A stretch of 51,723 nt of DNA from JAPLFM01 sp964650885. GTDB taxonomy: Bacteria > Bacteroidota > Ignavibacteria > Kapaibacteriales > UBA2268. A model generated the notes under the pieces. It had not been told where the DNA came from, did no database searches, and saw only the letters and a list, made by a program, of their open reading frames with translations. The stretch covers positions 1-51,723 of the forward strand of contig CAZYXG010000014.1 in the NCBI GenBank assembly GCA_964650885.1. Direction: 5' to 3'. Positions 8,134 through 15,705 of this stretch are shown one piece after another; position 1 is the stretch's first letter; every line of letters begins with the position of its first letter. The translations under genes were made by a program, and so were the position numbers.

Positions 8134-9663
8134 TTATCTTTTGATTACAAATTTACCACTTAATTTCTTTTCTTTGCTTTTAATTAATGCTATATAGCTG
8201 CCTTCTGCCAATTGGCTTATATCAAGTGATTGAGTAGAGTTTGATTCCAAACTTGTCGAATAAACTTTGCCACCGTTAGTGCTAAATATTTCTAATTTAG
8301 AGTCAGTTAAATTATTGCTCAAATTGAAATTCAATGAATTGGAAACAGGATTTGGAGTGAATACTATTTCTTCATTCATCTCGGGAATAAGTACATTCTC
8401 AATGTTTGTGATTAACATATTCTCATCGCCTTTCTGGTAGTAAGTGAAGTAAAGCGGCAGATAGTACATTTCATCAGTAGTTTTTTCTCCCCAACTTATT
8501 GGTTTCGGCACTTCATTTGGGTTCAAAGGATTGTTAGTCGTATTGTCGTAAGTAGCAAAAGCTATAATTTTTGATTTACGTTTCAAAACAACTGGTTTCT
8601 CAAAATTATATGCACCCTGCCAATTAAATTTCCAGCTTGGTATTTTAATCAATCTTGTGGTGTCGCCTTTTTCAGTAATAGCATAAACTTCCCAACTTTG
8701 GTTTAGCAAGTGTGCGTGTGGACCAATGCCAAATAAAGTAACATCAATCGGTATGTCAAGTTCGCCACGGAAAGTTTTCACTTTGTTTGCTGGTATTATA
8801 AATGGGCCATCTACTAAGTCTGGTGGCAACAAAACTCTATCCATCATATAGCGAGTTAAAGGTTTTTTCGCAAAGTATATATTTACTGTTGAGCTATCTC
8901 TTTCGTCTGTTCCGACTGGGCCATAGTGCATTTGGATTAATAAATCCGAACCTTTACTTAATCGAAAACCAATACCATCGGGATAAGTAGTTGGGTTTGC
9001 CCCAGGCACATATCCCACAAATGGCTTAATGCTATTGACTCCAAATCCACCAGCTGCTTCATATCCATATTCAGGAGTGGATTTGTCTAATTCAAGAGCC
9101 TCGCCAGTGGAATCAGTTGCTATCAGCACGTGGTGAACTACTTTTTTATTGCCAGGTCTGAATTCAATAGCAGAAATATCTTTATCTTCAGTTAGTCCAG
9201 TAGGCAAGACAAAAACTCTATATGTATCTTCGAAATTACCTTTTTGAATAAAACTTTCTTTCATTGAAAGTACTAAATCGGGAGTGCCTAATTGACTACC
9301 ACTTGAAAAAGTTGGTAATTTTGGTTCTTTGGTTTGGTCGCCTTGTGCCATCCCACCATCAACCCAATTTGCTATAAGTTCAATATCGGTTTGCGATAAA
9401 GCTCTTTGACCAACGTATTTGTTGTAATCTCTTTCAGGTGGCCAAGGTGGCATATATTTATTAGCAGTGACTTTTTTTATCATACCTCCCCAAGCTTTCA
9501 CTTCGTTATAACTCGTGAAAGGCATTGGGCCTATTTCGCCAACTCTATGGCAGCTAGTGCAATTCTTATAAATAATAGGTGCAATATGTTCGCTGTAATT
9601 AGTTTCAGCTTTTGTTTCCAAAACCAAAGCAACAATGCAAAAAATGATTATTAATATTTTCAT
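8134..9663 (-). CDS. Secreted cytochrome c - copper type II monooxygenase with T9SS signal
   Basis: Secreted three-part protein of 509 residues. After a signal peptide (about 1-19) comes a small cytochrome c domain with CTSCH at 35-39 and the MPPWPP segment at 71-76. Next is a PHM-like copper type II monooxygenase domain. Its apparent ligands are all present: H177-H178 and H246 (QMHYG) for one copper, H316-x-H318 (GPHAH) and M399 (TTDEMYYL) for the other. The last ~80 residues form a T9SS type A sorting domain (PNPVSNSLNF through LSGKFVIKR). The fused cytochrome could replace ascorbate as electron donor (inference). It is downstream of a redoxin-like gene and an unknown envelope gene on the same strand. 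Confidence 0.88.
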   Translation of the reverse strand: MKILIIIFCIVALVLETKAETNYSEHIAPIIYKNCTSCHRVGEIGPMPFTSYNEVKAWGGMIKKVTANKYMPPWPPERDYNKYVGQRALSQTDIELIANWVDGGMAQGDQTKEPKLPTFSSGSQLGTPDLVLSMKESFIQKGNFEDTYRVFVLPTGLTEDKDISAIEFRPGNKKVVHHVLIATDSTGEALELDKSTPEYGYEAAGGFGVNSIKPFVGYVPGANPTTYPDGIGFRLSKGSDLLIQMHYGPVGTDERDSSTVNIYFAKKPLTRYMMDRVLLPPDLVDGPFIIPANKVKTFRGELDIPIDVTLFGIGPHAHLLNQSWEVYAITEKGDTTRLIKIPSWKFNWQGAYNFEKPVVLKRKSKIIAFATYDNTTNNPLNPNEVPKPISWGEKTTDEMYYLPLYFTYYQKGDENMLITNIENVLIPEMNEEIVFTPNPVSNSLNFNLSNNLTDSKLEIFSTNGGKVYSTSLESNSTQSLDISQLAEGSYIALIKSKEKKLSGKFVIKR

Positions 9664-9726
9664 ATTATCCTTCTATTTATAGAATTATCTTGAATGTAAA
9701 CTCAAACTAAGAAATTTCCGACTTAA

Positions 9727-10695
9727 TTAATCATCAATCGAATAAGAAAGTTTAATTACGAAAGAATTATAAATTAATGGGCTTGCAGTTTCATAAGGGA
9801 AATACATATCATTCTTGCGGAAATGATTGAATAAAGCTCGCACTCCAGCATCTACTATAAAATTCACAACTGGATAAGCATTGCTTCCTTTATCTTTCAA
9901 TCCATTAGTTGCCCAACCAATTATGCCAATTGTAGCATCTTCCGCTAGTTTACTAATTCCAGATTTCCACCATAAAAATCTTGGGTAAACGATTTCTTGT
10001 CTATAGCCAGCAGTGATTCCTATTCCAGTCGAATGCTGATATGTTATCCCGTATTCTGTTAAATTTCCAAAACGCAAAGCAGTGCCAAAAGTATTCTGCA
10101 CGATTGGATTTCCATTTTTAGCATCCATAAAAGCCCAAGAGCTTGCATCGGTCGTATGTAAGCTCAAATAGCTATCGTCAAACTTATATCCATAACCATT
10201 GGCTGAACCCAAAGTAATTTTAGTAGCTTTTGGATTTATTACCGAAGTATCGTTTGCATCAATTGCCTGATAGCTACGAACTTCTAATATACCTCTACTA
10301 AATTCACGCAAAATTGAAGTTGAATCTATTGTACAAAATTTGTAATTAGTTCTGCCAATCGAAATACCAAAAGAATTTACTAATCCAAATTTAGTTTGCC
10401 CAAGTGGATTTGCTTCTGTGTATTCCACATTTCCCTGAGTATAGCTTGGCTCAATTGTATAGTATGAATCTTCAATTCTTTTAAAATTTTTCTTATTTTT
10501 AAACGAAAAAGATTCCATTCCCATCAATTTATCGAACCTTGAGCTTCCTAAAACTTCGTCCCATTCAGATTCATCAATTTTCAAAGTATCTTTGTCTTTA
10601 GGCAAATCTTCTAAATAATCTATTTCTTGGTTTTTGATTTGTGCATTAAGACTTAATGCACTTAAAATCAAAACACTAATTAAAATTTTGTTCAT
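9727..10695 (-). CDS. Unknown envelope protein next to copper monooxygenase
   Basis: I do not recognise this family. The 322 residues start with a signal peptide (MNKILISVLILSALSLNAQ). A polar, charged segment follows to about residue 75, then a long Gly/Tyr/Thr-rich region with alternating hydrophobic residues. The terminal strand NSFVIKLSYSIDD is consistent with an outer-membrane beta-barrel or beta-rich periplasmic protein. There is a single Cys and no haem motif or T9SS domain. It sits 12 bases after the redoxin-like gene and 63 bases before the copper monooxygenase gene. That position makes it a candidate membrane anchor or partner of the pair (inference). Confidence 0.6.
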   Translation of the reverse strand: MNKILISVLILSALSLNAQIKNQEIDYLEDLPKDKDTLKIDESEWDEVLGSSRFDKLMGMESFSFKNKKNFKRIEDSYYTIEPSYTQGNVEYTEANPLGQTKFGLVNSFGISIGRTNYKFCTIDSTSILREFSRGILEVRSYQAIDANDTSVINPKATKITLGSANGYGYKFDDSYLSLHTTDASSWAFMDAKNGNPIVQNTFGTALRFGNLTEYGITYQHSTGIGITAGYRQEIVYPRFLWWKSGISKLAEDATIGIIGWATNGLKDKGSNAYPVVNFIVDAGVRALFNHFRKNDMYFPYETASPLIYNSFVIKLSYSIDD

Positions 10696-10707
10696 ATTTA
10701 TCCCTGT

Positions 10708-11217
10708 TTAATAATACGTGATGTTGCACCCAATTGCTTTTGTTTTGGGTGTAATAATTTCTTTGTTAAAAATAGTTTGGTTAATTGCATCTATAAGGTA
10801 GCGATTGCTTACTTTATTTCTTCTTTTGCCTAAATCAGCAAACTTATTATCTATACTTCCTCGATAAATAACTATACCGTCCTTTATTATCACAGCTTCT
10901 GGAGTAGTTGTTGCTTTATATTTTTTTGCCAAAGATTGCGATGTATCCAATGTAGTACGAAAATTTATATTATAAGTTTTCTTAAAATTAGAAATTGTTT
11001 CATTTCTCGATGATTTCATAGGAAATACACATTCAAGCTCAATTTCTTCGCTGAATAATGAATCTATTCTGCTAATTTCCTTTGCATAATATTGGCTAAT
11101 TGGGCAGTCTTCCGAAAGAAATATCACAACTTTAATTTTCTCGTTTGAAATTAAATCCAAAGAAAATAAAAGAAGCGAAATTGAAATTAAACAAAAGTAT
11201 TGCAATGATTTTACCAT
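10708..11217 (-). CDS. Redoxin-like thioredoxin-fold protein
   Basis: Exported thioredoxin-fold protein of 169 residues with an N-terminal signal or anchor (about 1-24). The active site reads SEDCPIS with C38 alone, so it lacks the second Cys of CxxC. A TTTPEAVII cis-Pro loop lies near residues 96-104. The C-terminal TKAIGCN segment contains C164. In other phyla a similar redoxin domain is fused in front of the same cytochrome c/Cu monooxygenase combination (from memory), so this looks like the separately encoded first part of that architecture. It is the first gene of a minus-strand cluster with the unknown protein 12 bases downstream. Confidence 0.75.
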   Translation of the reverse strand: MVKSLQYFCLISISLLLFSLDLISNEKIKVVIFLSEDCPISQYYAKEISRIDSLFSEEIELECVFPMKSSRNETISNFKKTYNINFRTTLDTSQSLAKKYKATTTPEAVIIKDGIVIYRGSIDNKFADLGKRRNKVSNRYLIDAINQTIFNKEIITPKTKAIGCNITYY

Positions 11218-11303
11218 TTAGAACTATTCCAATTTAAAAGAATTGAAACTCACAAACTTGTTAGACAACAAAACTAACTTTTGGTTTAATCTGTTTAAAA
11301 ATT

Positions 11304-12461
11304 TTATCCGTTGTATTCTATTACTAATTCATCTTCAATTGGCTTTAAGAATGGAGATTGCCCCCCATTATAAAGTTCCATAAAGCGTTTTATTAATTTT
11401 TCGTCGAACCAAGAAGACCTATTTTCAATATAATGTATGGCTTTTGTATGTCTGCGAAGAGTTTCCTCTGGAGTTTGAATTGCTTTGCCAGTTAACAATA
11501 ATTCATCGTATTTCTTTTCTGGCAGCAAGTAAACTCTATTGTGATAGGTGTTTGCAATTGCAATTATTTGAGATTCTATAAAAATTTGTCCTTTCGATAT
11601 TTTATTTGGCAGCCCAGTGCCATCATAATGCTCATTGATTTGCGAAACAATTGGCGTTATATCTTTGAAAGCAGAAATACTATTCAATATGTACAAACTT
11701 TCATTATAGTATTTGAGATACTTTTCTAACATTTCTTCGCTAGTGAAATCAAAAGGACTTATCACTTTGAATTTGTCTGGCATTTTGATAGAAACCACAT
11801 TATGCACTTGCGAAGCTATAGAAACGGAACGGATAACATCTGCTCGGAGACGCATTAAGTCTGCCATTGCCACAGAGATTCCATTCACGTAAGAAGCGTG
11901 GTCTGAGAAGTAGAATTTTTCATTAACAGAAATAATAGAAGTAATAGCTTTTAAGCTTTCCTCAAAAACAGCATTTTTTTCTTGAGTGAGAGAATTCACC
12001 ACACCGCTTAATCTTTTCAGTTCAGTTACCAGCTTTATTTCTTTTTCTTGGAATTGTTTAGTCGTATATGATTGCTTATGGTTATCAATTCCAATTTTAA
12101 TTGCTTGCACAATCTCTGATTCAATAAATGGCTTTGGCAACGACATATAAGCACCACCTTCTGCCACTGCTGCCACTACATCTTTCACATCGTTATAGCC
12201 AACCAATAATATTCTTGTGGCTTGTGGGGCAAGCTTTGTAGCATGTTTCAAAAATTCACTTCCACGCATTTTAGGCATTACTTGGTCCGCAATGATTACA
12301 GCTGGCTTAAAGCCAGTGGTCAAAGCACGCAAACCCTCCTCTGCTGAAATTGCAATTCTTGTTTCGTAGTGGTTTAAGAAAAATCTTTGAATATTCTTTA
12401 AAATGTTAATATCATCATCAACAACGAGTATTCCATATCGTTGGTTAGTATCCACTTGCAC
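11304..12461 (-). CDS. Response regulator with degenerate HD-GYP-like domain
   Basis: 385-residue receiver plus HD-GYP-like protein. The receiver (about 8-125) keeps acidic D15-D17, phosphoacceptor D59 (ADQVMP) and K110 (LPKPF). The conserved Thr/Ser is Val87 (LLVGY), so phosphorylation signalling may be altered. A coiled linker runs from about 130 to 170. The C-terminal domain resembles HD-GYP c-di-GMP phosphodiesterases, but HD is H220-N221, and the GYP-type motif is HYDGTGLP at 278-285. Loss of the metal-binding Asp suggests a non-catalytic sensor (inference). The start is GTG, 17 bases inside the end of lysC, so it is translationally coupled to that gene. Confidence 0.82.
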   Translation of the reverse strand: MQVDTNQRYGILVVDDDINILKNIQRFFLNHYETRIAISAEEGLRALTTGFKPAVIIADQVMPKMRGSEFLKHATKLAPQATRILLVGYNDVKDVVAAVAEGGAYMSLPKPFIESEIVQAIKIGIDNHKQSYTTKQFQEKEIKLVTELKRLSGVVNSLTQEKNAVFEESLKAITSIISVNEKFYFSDHASYVNGISVAMADLMRLRADVIRSVSIASQVHNVVSIKMPDKFKVISPFDFTSEEMLEKYLKYYNESLYILNSISAFKDITPIVSQINEHYDGTGLPNKISKGQIFIESQIIAIANTYHNRVYLLPEKKYDELLLTGKAIQTPEETLRRHTKAIHYIENRSSWFDEKLIKRFMELYNGGQSPFLKPIEDELVIEYNG

Positions 12462-13770
12462 CTGCTTTGTTAGTTGCGTTATGTAATAGATTTGTAAGTT
12501 CTTTCAGTCTATTAGTTTTTATAAAGAATAATTGAGCTCTTTCGTTTGCCATTGCTACATATAAAGTCAATTCAACTTTTTTAAAAATACCTAATAATGC
12601 TGAAATATCAAAGTTATTTTTTTTGTAAGTGCTTGACACATCGCCAGTTTCAATTGCACTTATTAAGTTGCAAAGTTCAACCACTGAGCCGATTGGCAAA
12701 TAATTATCAAGAATAAAGCCAAGTTTAGGGTTAGAATTATCAATAAATATTTGAATTTCTTCGGCGAAAACTTGTTCGTAATATATATCAATGTTAGCTT
12801 CTGCTAAAAGCAACAGAAAAGTATTAATTTCTTTGCATTTGCTGGCTTTCACCAAGCATATATTCTCTTTAGTGACTATAACCACATTTTTATCGCTACA
12901 ATCATTATTGATAAGACTGCCTTTGCTCCGCAAATTGAAAGTATTTCGTATGCAGACATCAATACCGAGTTTCATAGCTGGAGCAATTGTGGCAGGGTGA
13001 AGCACCTTTGCCCCTAAAAATGCCGCTATCTTTATAGACTCATAATCAATTTCATTAATTAGATTTGCTTCAGCCACAATGCGTGGGTCTGAAGTAAGTA
13101 TTCCGTCAACATCAGTCCAAATATTGATTTTTGCTGCACCGAGTGATGCACCAAAAATTGCAGCACTCCAATCGGAACCACCCCTTCCCAAATTAGTAAT
13201 TTGCTTATTTTGATTGTTGGCAATAAAGCCCTGAGTAACGCATATTTTATTTTGCGAAAGTTCCTTTTGCAATTCCAGTTGATTAATCAGCGAATAATCA
13301 AGACCATCGAAAATCAAAAAGTCGGGTGCAAAAATTAGACTAGATTCTATCTTTAGTATGTTTACTAAATATGAATGGAATATGTAAGTTGAAAGTATTT
13401 CGCCTTTTGCTAGAATTCTATTTTCCACTGAAACTTGCTTTTCTCCAAGCAGATTAATTCCCTTTGCAAAAGTTCTCAAATCGTTAGCTACTTCTTTGAT
13501 TTGATTCTCCACTTGCATTTTGATTGCCAACTCATTTGCCAAAATCAAATGAAAATCCTCTATTTCATCTATAAGTTTTAAAGCTAAGTTCAAGTTTCCC
13601 AACGAATTATCTGCGATTTGCATCAACTTATTCGTTATGCCAGAGCAAGCCGATAACACAGCCAATGAATTGGATTCATTCAATAGAATTTCTGCCACCT
13701 GCTTTATTGCCGAGCTTGTGCCAACAGAAGTTCCGCCAAATTTATTTACGTTAAATTTTACTTTATTCAA
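12445..13770 (-). CDS. lysC: Aspartate kinase
   Basis: First enzyme of the aspartate family pathway (Lys, Thr, Met and diaminopimelate), phosphorylating aspartate. The 441 residues carry KFGGTSVGT at about 10-18, the GRGGSDWSAA nucleotide loop near 197-206, and WTDVDGILTSDPR near 218. A C-terminal ACT regulatory region follows (from about 295). The start appears to be TTG in a TTGA overlap with the nhaA stop; no ATG lies before the essential KFGG motif. It is in the middle of an nhaA-lysC-receiver operon, an unusual pairing. No homoserine dehydrogenase domain is fused. Confidence 0.92.
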   Translation of the reverse strand: MNKVKFNVNKFGGTSVGTSSAIKQVAEILLNESNSLAVLSACSGITNKLMQIADNSLGNLNLALKLIDEIEDFHLILANELAIKMQVENQIKEVANDLRTFAKGINLLGEKQVSVENRILAKGEILSTYIFHSYLVNILKIESSLIFAPDFLIFDGLDYSLINQLELQKELSQNKICVTQGFIANNQNKQITNLGRGGSDWSAAIFGASLGAAKINIWTDVDGILTSDPRIVAEANLINEIDYESIKIAAFLGAKVLHPATIAPAMKLGIDVCIRNTFNLRSKGSLINNDCSDKNVVIVTKENICLVKASKCKEINTFLLLLAEANIDIYYEQVFAEEIQIFIDNSNPKLGFILDNYLPIGSVVELCNLISAIETGDVSSTYKKNNFDISALLGIFKKVELTLYVAMANERAQLFFIKTNRLKELTNLLHNATNKAGASGY

Positions 13771-14984
13771 CCATTTCTCAAATTAAATTTCATTAAGAAA
13801 TAACCGAAAACACCTGCCAATAATGATGCTGCAAATATAGAAATTTTAGAGAACTGTTCTTCGATTGACCCAACTTCAAATGATAAGTTCGATACAAATA
13901 GCGACATTGTGAAACCGATACCGCATAGCATACTGACAGCAAATATTTTTTGTAAGCTAATATTCTCAGGTAAACTAGCTAATTTAAACTTAAGAGATAG
14001 CCAAACAAAAAGTGAAATTCCAATTGGCTTGCCAATAAAAAGACCAAAGAATATTCCCAAAGAAACTGGATTCAGTATTGTATCTAAGTTTATATTTGTC
14101 AGACGTATACCAGCATTTGAAAACGCAAATAAAGGCATAATCAAAAAAGCAACATACCCCCCCAATGAATGTTCAATACGAACTAAAGGAGAAGCCGAAA
14201 TTTTTACCAAATCTCTTTTGCTTGAGCTATTTACAGGCACAAACATTGCAGTAATTATACCGCCAATAGTGGCATGAATACCGCTTGGAATCATTGCCAA
14301 CCAAAGGAACAAGCCCAAGACAACATAAACCAATGGGTTTTGTAGATTTAGTCTGTTTGCAATAAAAAGGAAAATAATAATAACTAAACAAAAAGCTAGT
14401 GCTGTTATGTTTATTGCAGATGTATAGAATATGGCAATCACTAAAACTGCTGCCAAATCATCGGCAATAGCAAGTGCAGCGAGAAAGATTTTTATCCCTA
14501 ATGGCACTTTATTGCCTAGCAATGCCAATGCTCCCAATGCGAAAGCAATATCTGTTGCCATTGGAATAGCCGCACCTTTTACACTTGGCAATCCAAAATT
14601 AAAACCATAATAAATCAATGCTGGCACAACCACTCCCCCAAAAGCGGCAATTATAGGCAAAGCAGCTTTTTTTACTGAACTCAATTCGCCAATTATTAAT
14701 TCTCTTTTAATTTCTAGTCCCACTAAAAAGAAAAAGATGTCCATAAGTCCATCATTGATTAATTGGTGCATAGTCAAATCAAGTTTATAGCCAACAAAAG
14801 TGTAATGAAATTCCAAATGCCACAAACTCAAATATGATTCATAGAAGCTACTATTTGCCCAAAAAAGAGCAATAATTGTAACTAACATAAGAATAACACC
14901 ACTAGCTGTAGCACTTTTGAAAAACTCATTAAATGACACAATTATTCTATTTCTTTTTTTTTGTTTTGTCAACTTATTATCCAA
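13767..14984 (-). CDS. nhaA: Na+/H+ antiporter NhaA
   Basis: Inner-membrane sodium/proton antiporter, 405 residues, with about 11-12 hydrophobic helices. The transport-site residues are present: D145 in PMATDIAFALG and the D175-D176 pair in IADDLAAV. The FFFLVGLEIKREL segment near 84-96 is also diagnostic. It is the first gene of a three-gene operon and overlaps lysC by 4 bases. The start is probably TTG at 14984, but another TTG or a GTG a few codons inside is possible. A minus-strand terminator for the preceding gene ends just upstream. Confidence 0.92.
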   Translation of the reverse strand: MDNKLTKQKKRNRIIVSFNEFFKSATASGVILMLVTIIALFWANSSFYESYLSLWHLEFHYTFVGYKLDLTMHQLINDGLMDIFFFLVGLEIKRELIIGELSSVKKAALPIIAAFGGVVVPALIYYGFNFGLPSVKGAAIPMATDIAFALGALALLGNKVPLGIKIFLAALAIADDLAAVLVIAIFYTSAINITALAFCLVIIIFLFIANRLNLQNPLVYVVLGLFLWLAMIPSGIHATIGGIITAMFVPVNSSSKRDLVKISASPLVRIEHSLGGYVAFLIMPLFAFSNAGIRLTNINLDTILNPVSLGIFFGLFIGKPIGISLFVWLSLKFKLASLPENISLQKIFAVSMLCGIGFTMSLFVSNLSFEVGSIEEQFSKISIFAASLLAGVFGYFLMKFNLRNG

Positions 14985-14997
14985 TCGAGTATTCTAT

Positions 14998-15031
14998 TAA
15001 AAAACCCCGAGAATCTTAACTTCCTCGGGGT
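14998..15031 (-). terminator. Terminator after the CADD/TenA-like gene
   Basis: An 8-bp GC-rich stem (ACCCCGAG at 15004-15011, CTCGGGGT at 15024-15031) with a 12-base loop. Read on the minus strand it is followed by six T. It lies 37 bases past the stop of the 15068-15622 gene and separates it from nhaA. Confidence 0.88.
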
Positions 15032-15067
15032 CTTAAATTTAAAGCTAATGAACTAAATTATTAAAAA

Positions 15068-15622
15068 TTAGTTCAAAAATTTATTCAGCCCATTATAGAA
15101 AAGTTCAGCACCTTTGTCGAAACCAGATCTATATTCAGCTTCAACTGCCATCTCACGAATTTTATTACCATAATTGATGTGGTGTTCTTCTTCCATGTGT
15201 TCATCGAAATAAATAGTTTCTTCGTTTGTGAAGCCATAGTGTTTCAATAAACCATCTTTTTTAGTTTCAGCCACTCCAGGTTGTTGAATTTCAAAAGCTT
15301 GAACAGCTCCCAAAAGCTCAGATGGTGTCATTTCGTCCAATGCAGAAATAATATCGCTCATTTTTGGGTATTCGTTAGCCACAGGCAATCTGTCGCTCCA
15401 TTTGTGCCATAAAGCAATGTGTTCAAATTCTTCATTTACTATTTTTTCAGCCAAATCGCCTTTCGCACCAAATGCTTCATTGATTTTATTCCAATAAACT
15501 GGCATAAGTTCAATAAAATCAGCATAAGATTTGTGGTAAACAGAAAGCTGATCCATAGTAATATCGCCCATTGTCCATGCTTGGTAAAAAGGGTGATCTA
15601 ATAGTTTGTGTTTCAATTCCAT
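15068..15622 (-). CDS. CADD/TenA-like haem-oxygenase-fold protein
   Basis: 184-residue, wholly helical, acidic protein of the TenA/PqqC/CADD (haem-oxygenase-like) superfamily. Potential metal ligands are E64/E65, H68 (HIALW), E111 in FEIQQPGVAETK, H142, E145/E146 and H147/H148 in the YFDEHMEEEHH stretch. The F/Y-E-x-Q-x-P-x-VA-x-TK pattern recalls Chlamydia CADD, a diiron protein involved in para-aminobenzoate supply. The last His is shifted by one or two positions from the CADD spacing, so the function stays open. It has an AAGGAAAG ribosome-binding site and its own terminator, and is flanked by the TPR kinase gene upstream. Confidence 0.7.
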   Translation of the reverse strand: MELKHKLLDHPFYQAWTMGDITMDQLSVYHKSYADFIELMPVYWNKINEAFGAKGDLAEKIVNEEFEHIALWHKWSDRLPVANEYPKMSDIISALDEMTPSELLGAVQAFEIQQPGVAETKKDGLLKHYGFTNEETIYFDEHMEEEHHINYGNKIREMAVEAEYRSGFDKGAELFYNGLNKFLN

Positions 15623-15705
15623 ACTCTTTCCTTAGAATTATTCAAATTTTTGTTTGCAATATAACGATTTTACGAAAGAAATCCATTCTTGTTTTAAAAA
15701 TAAAT

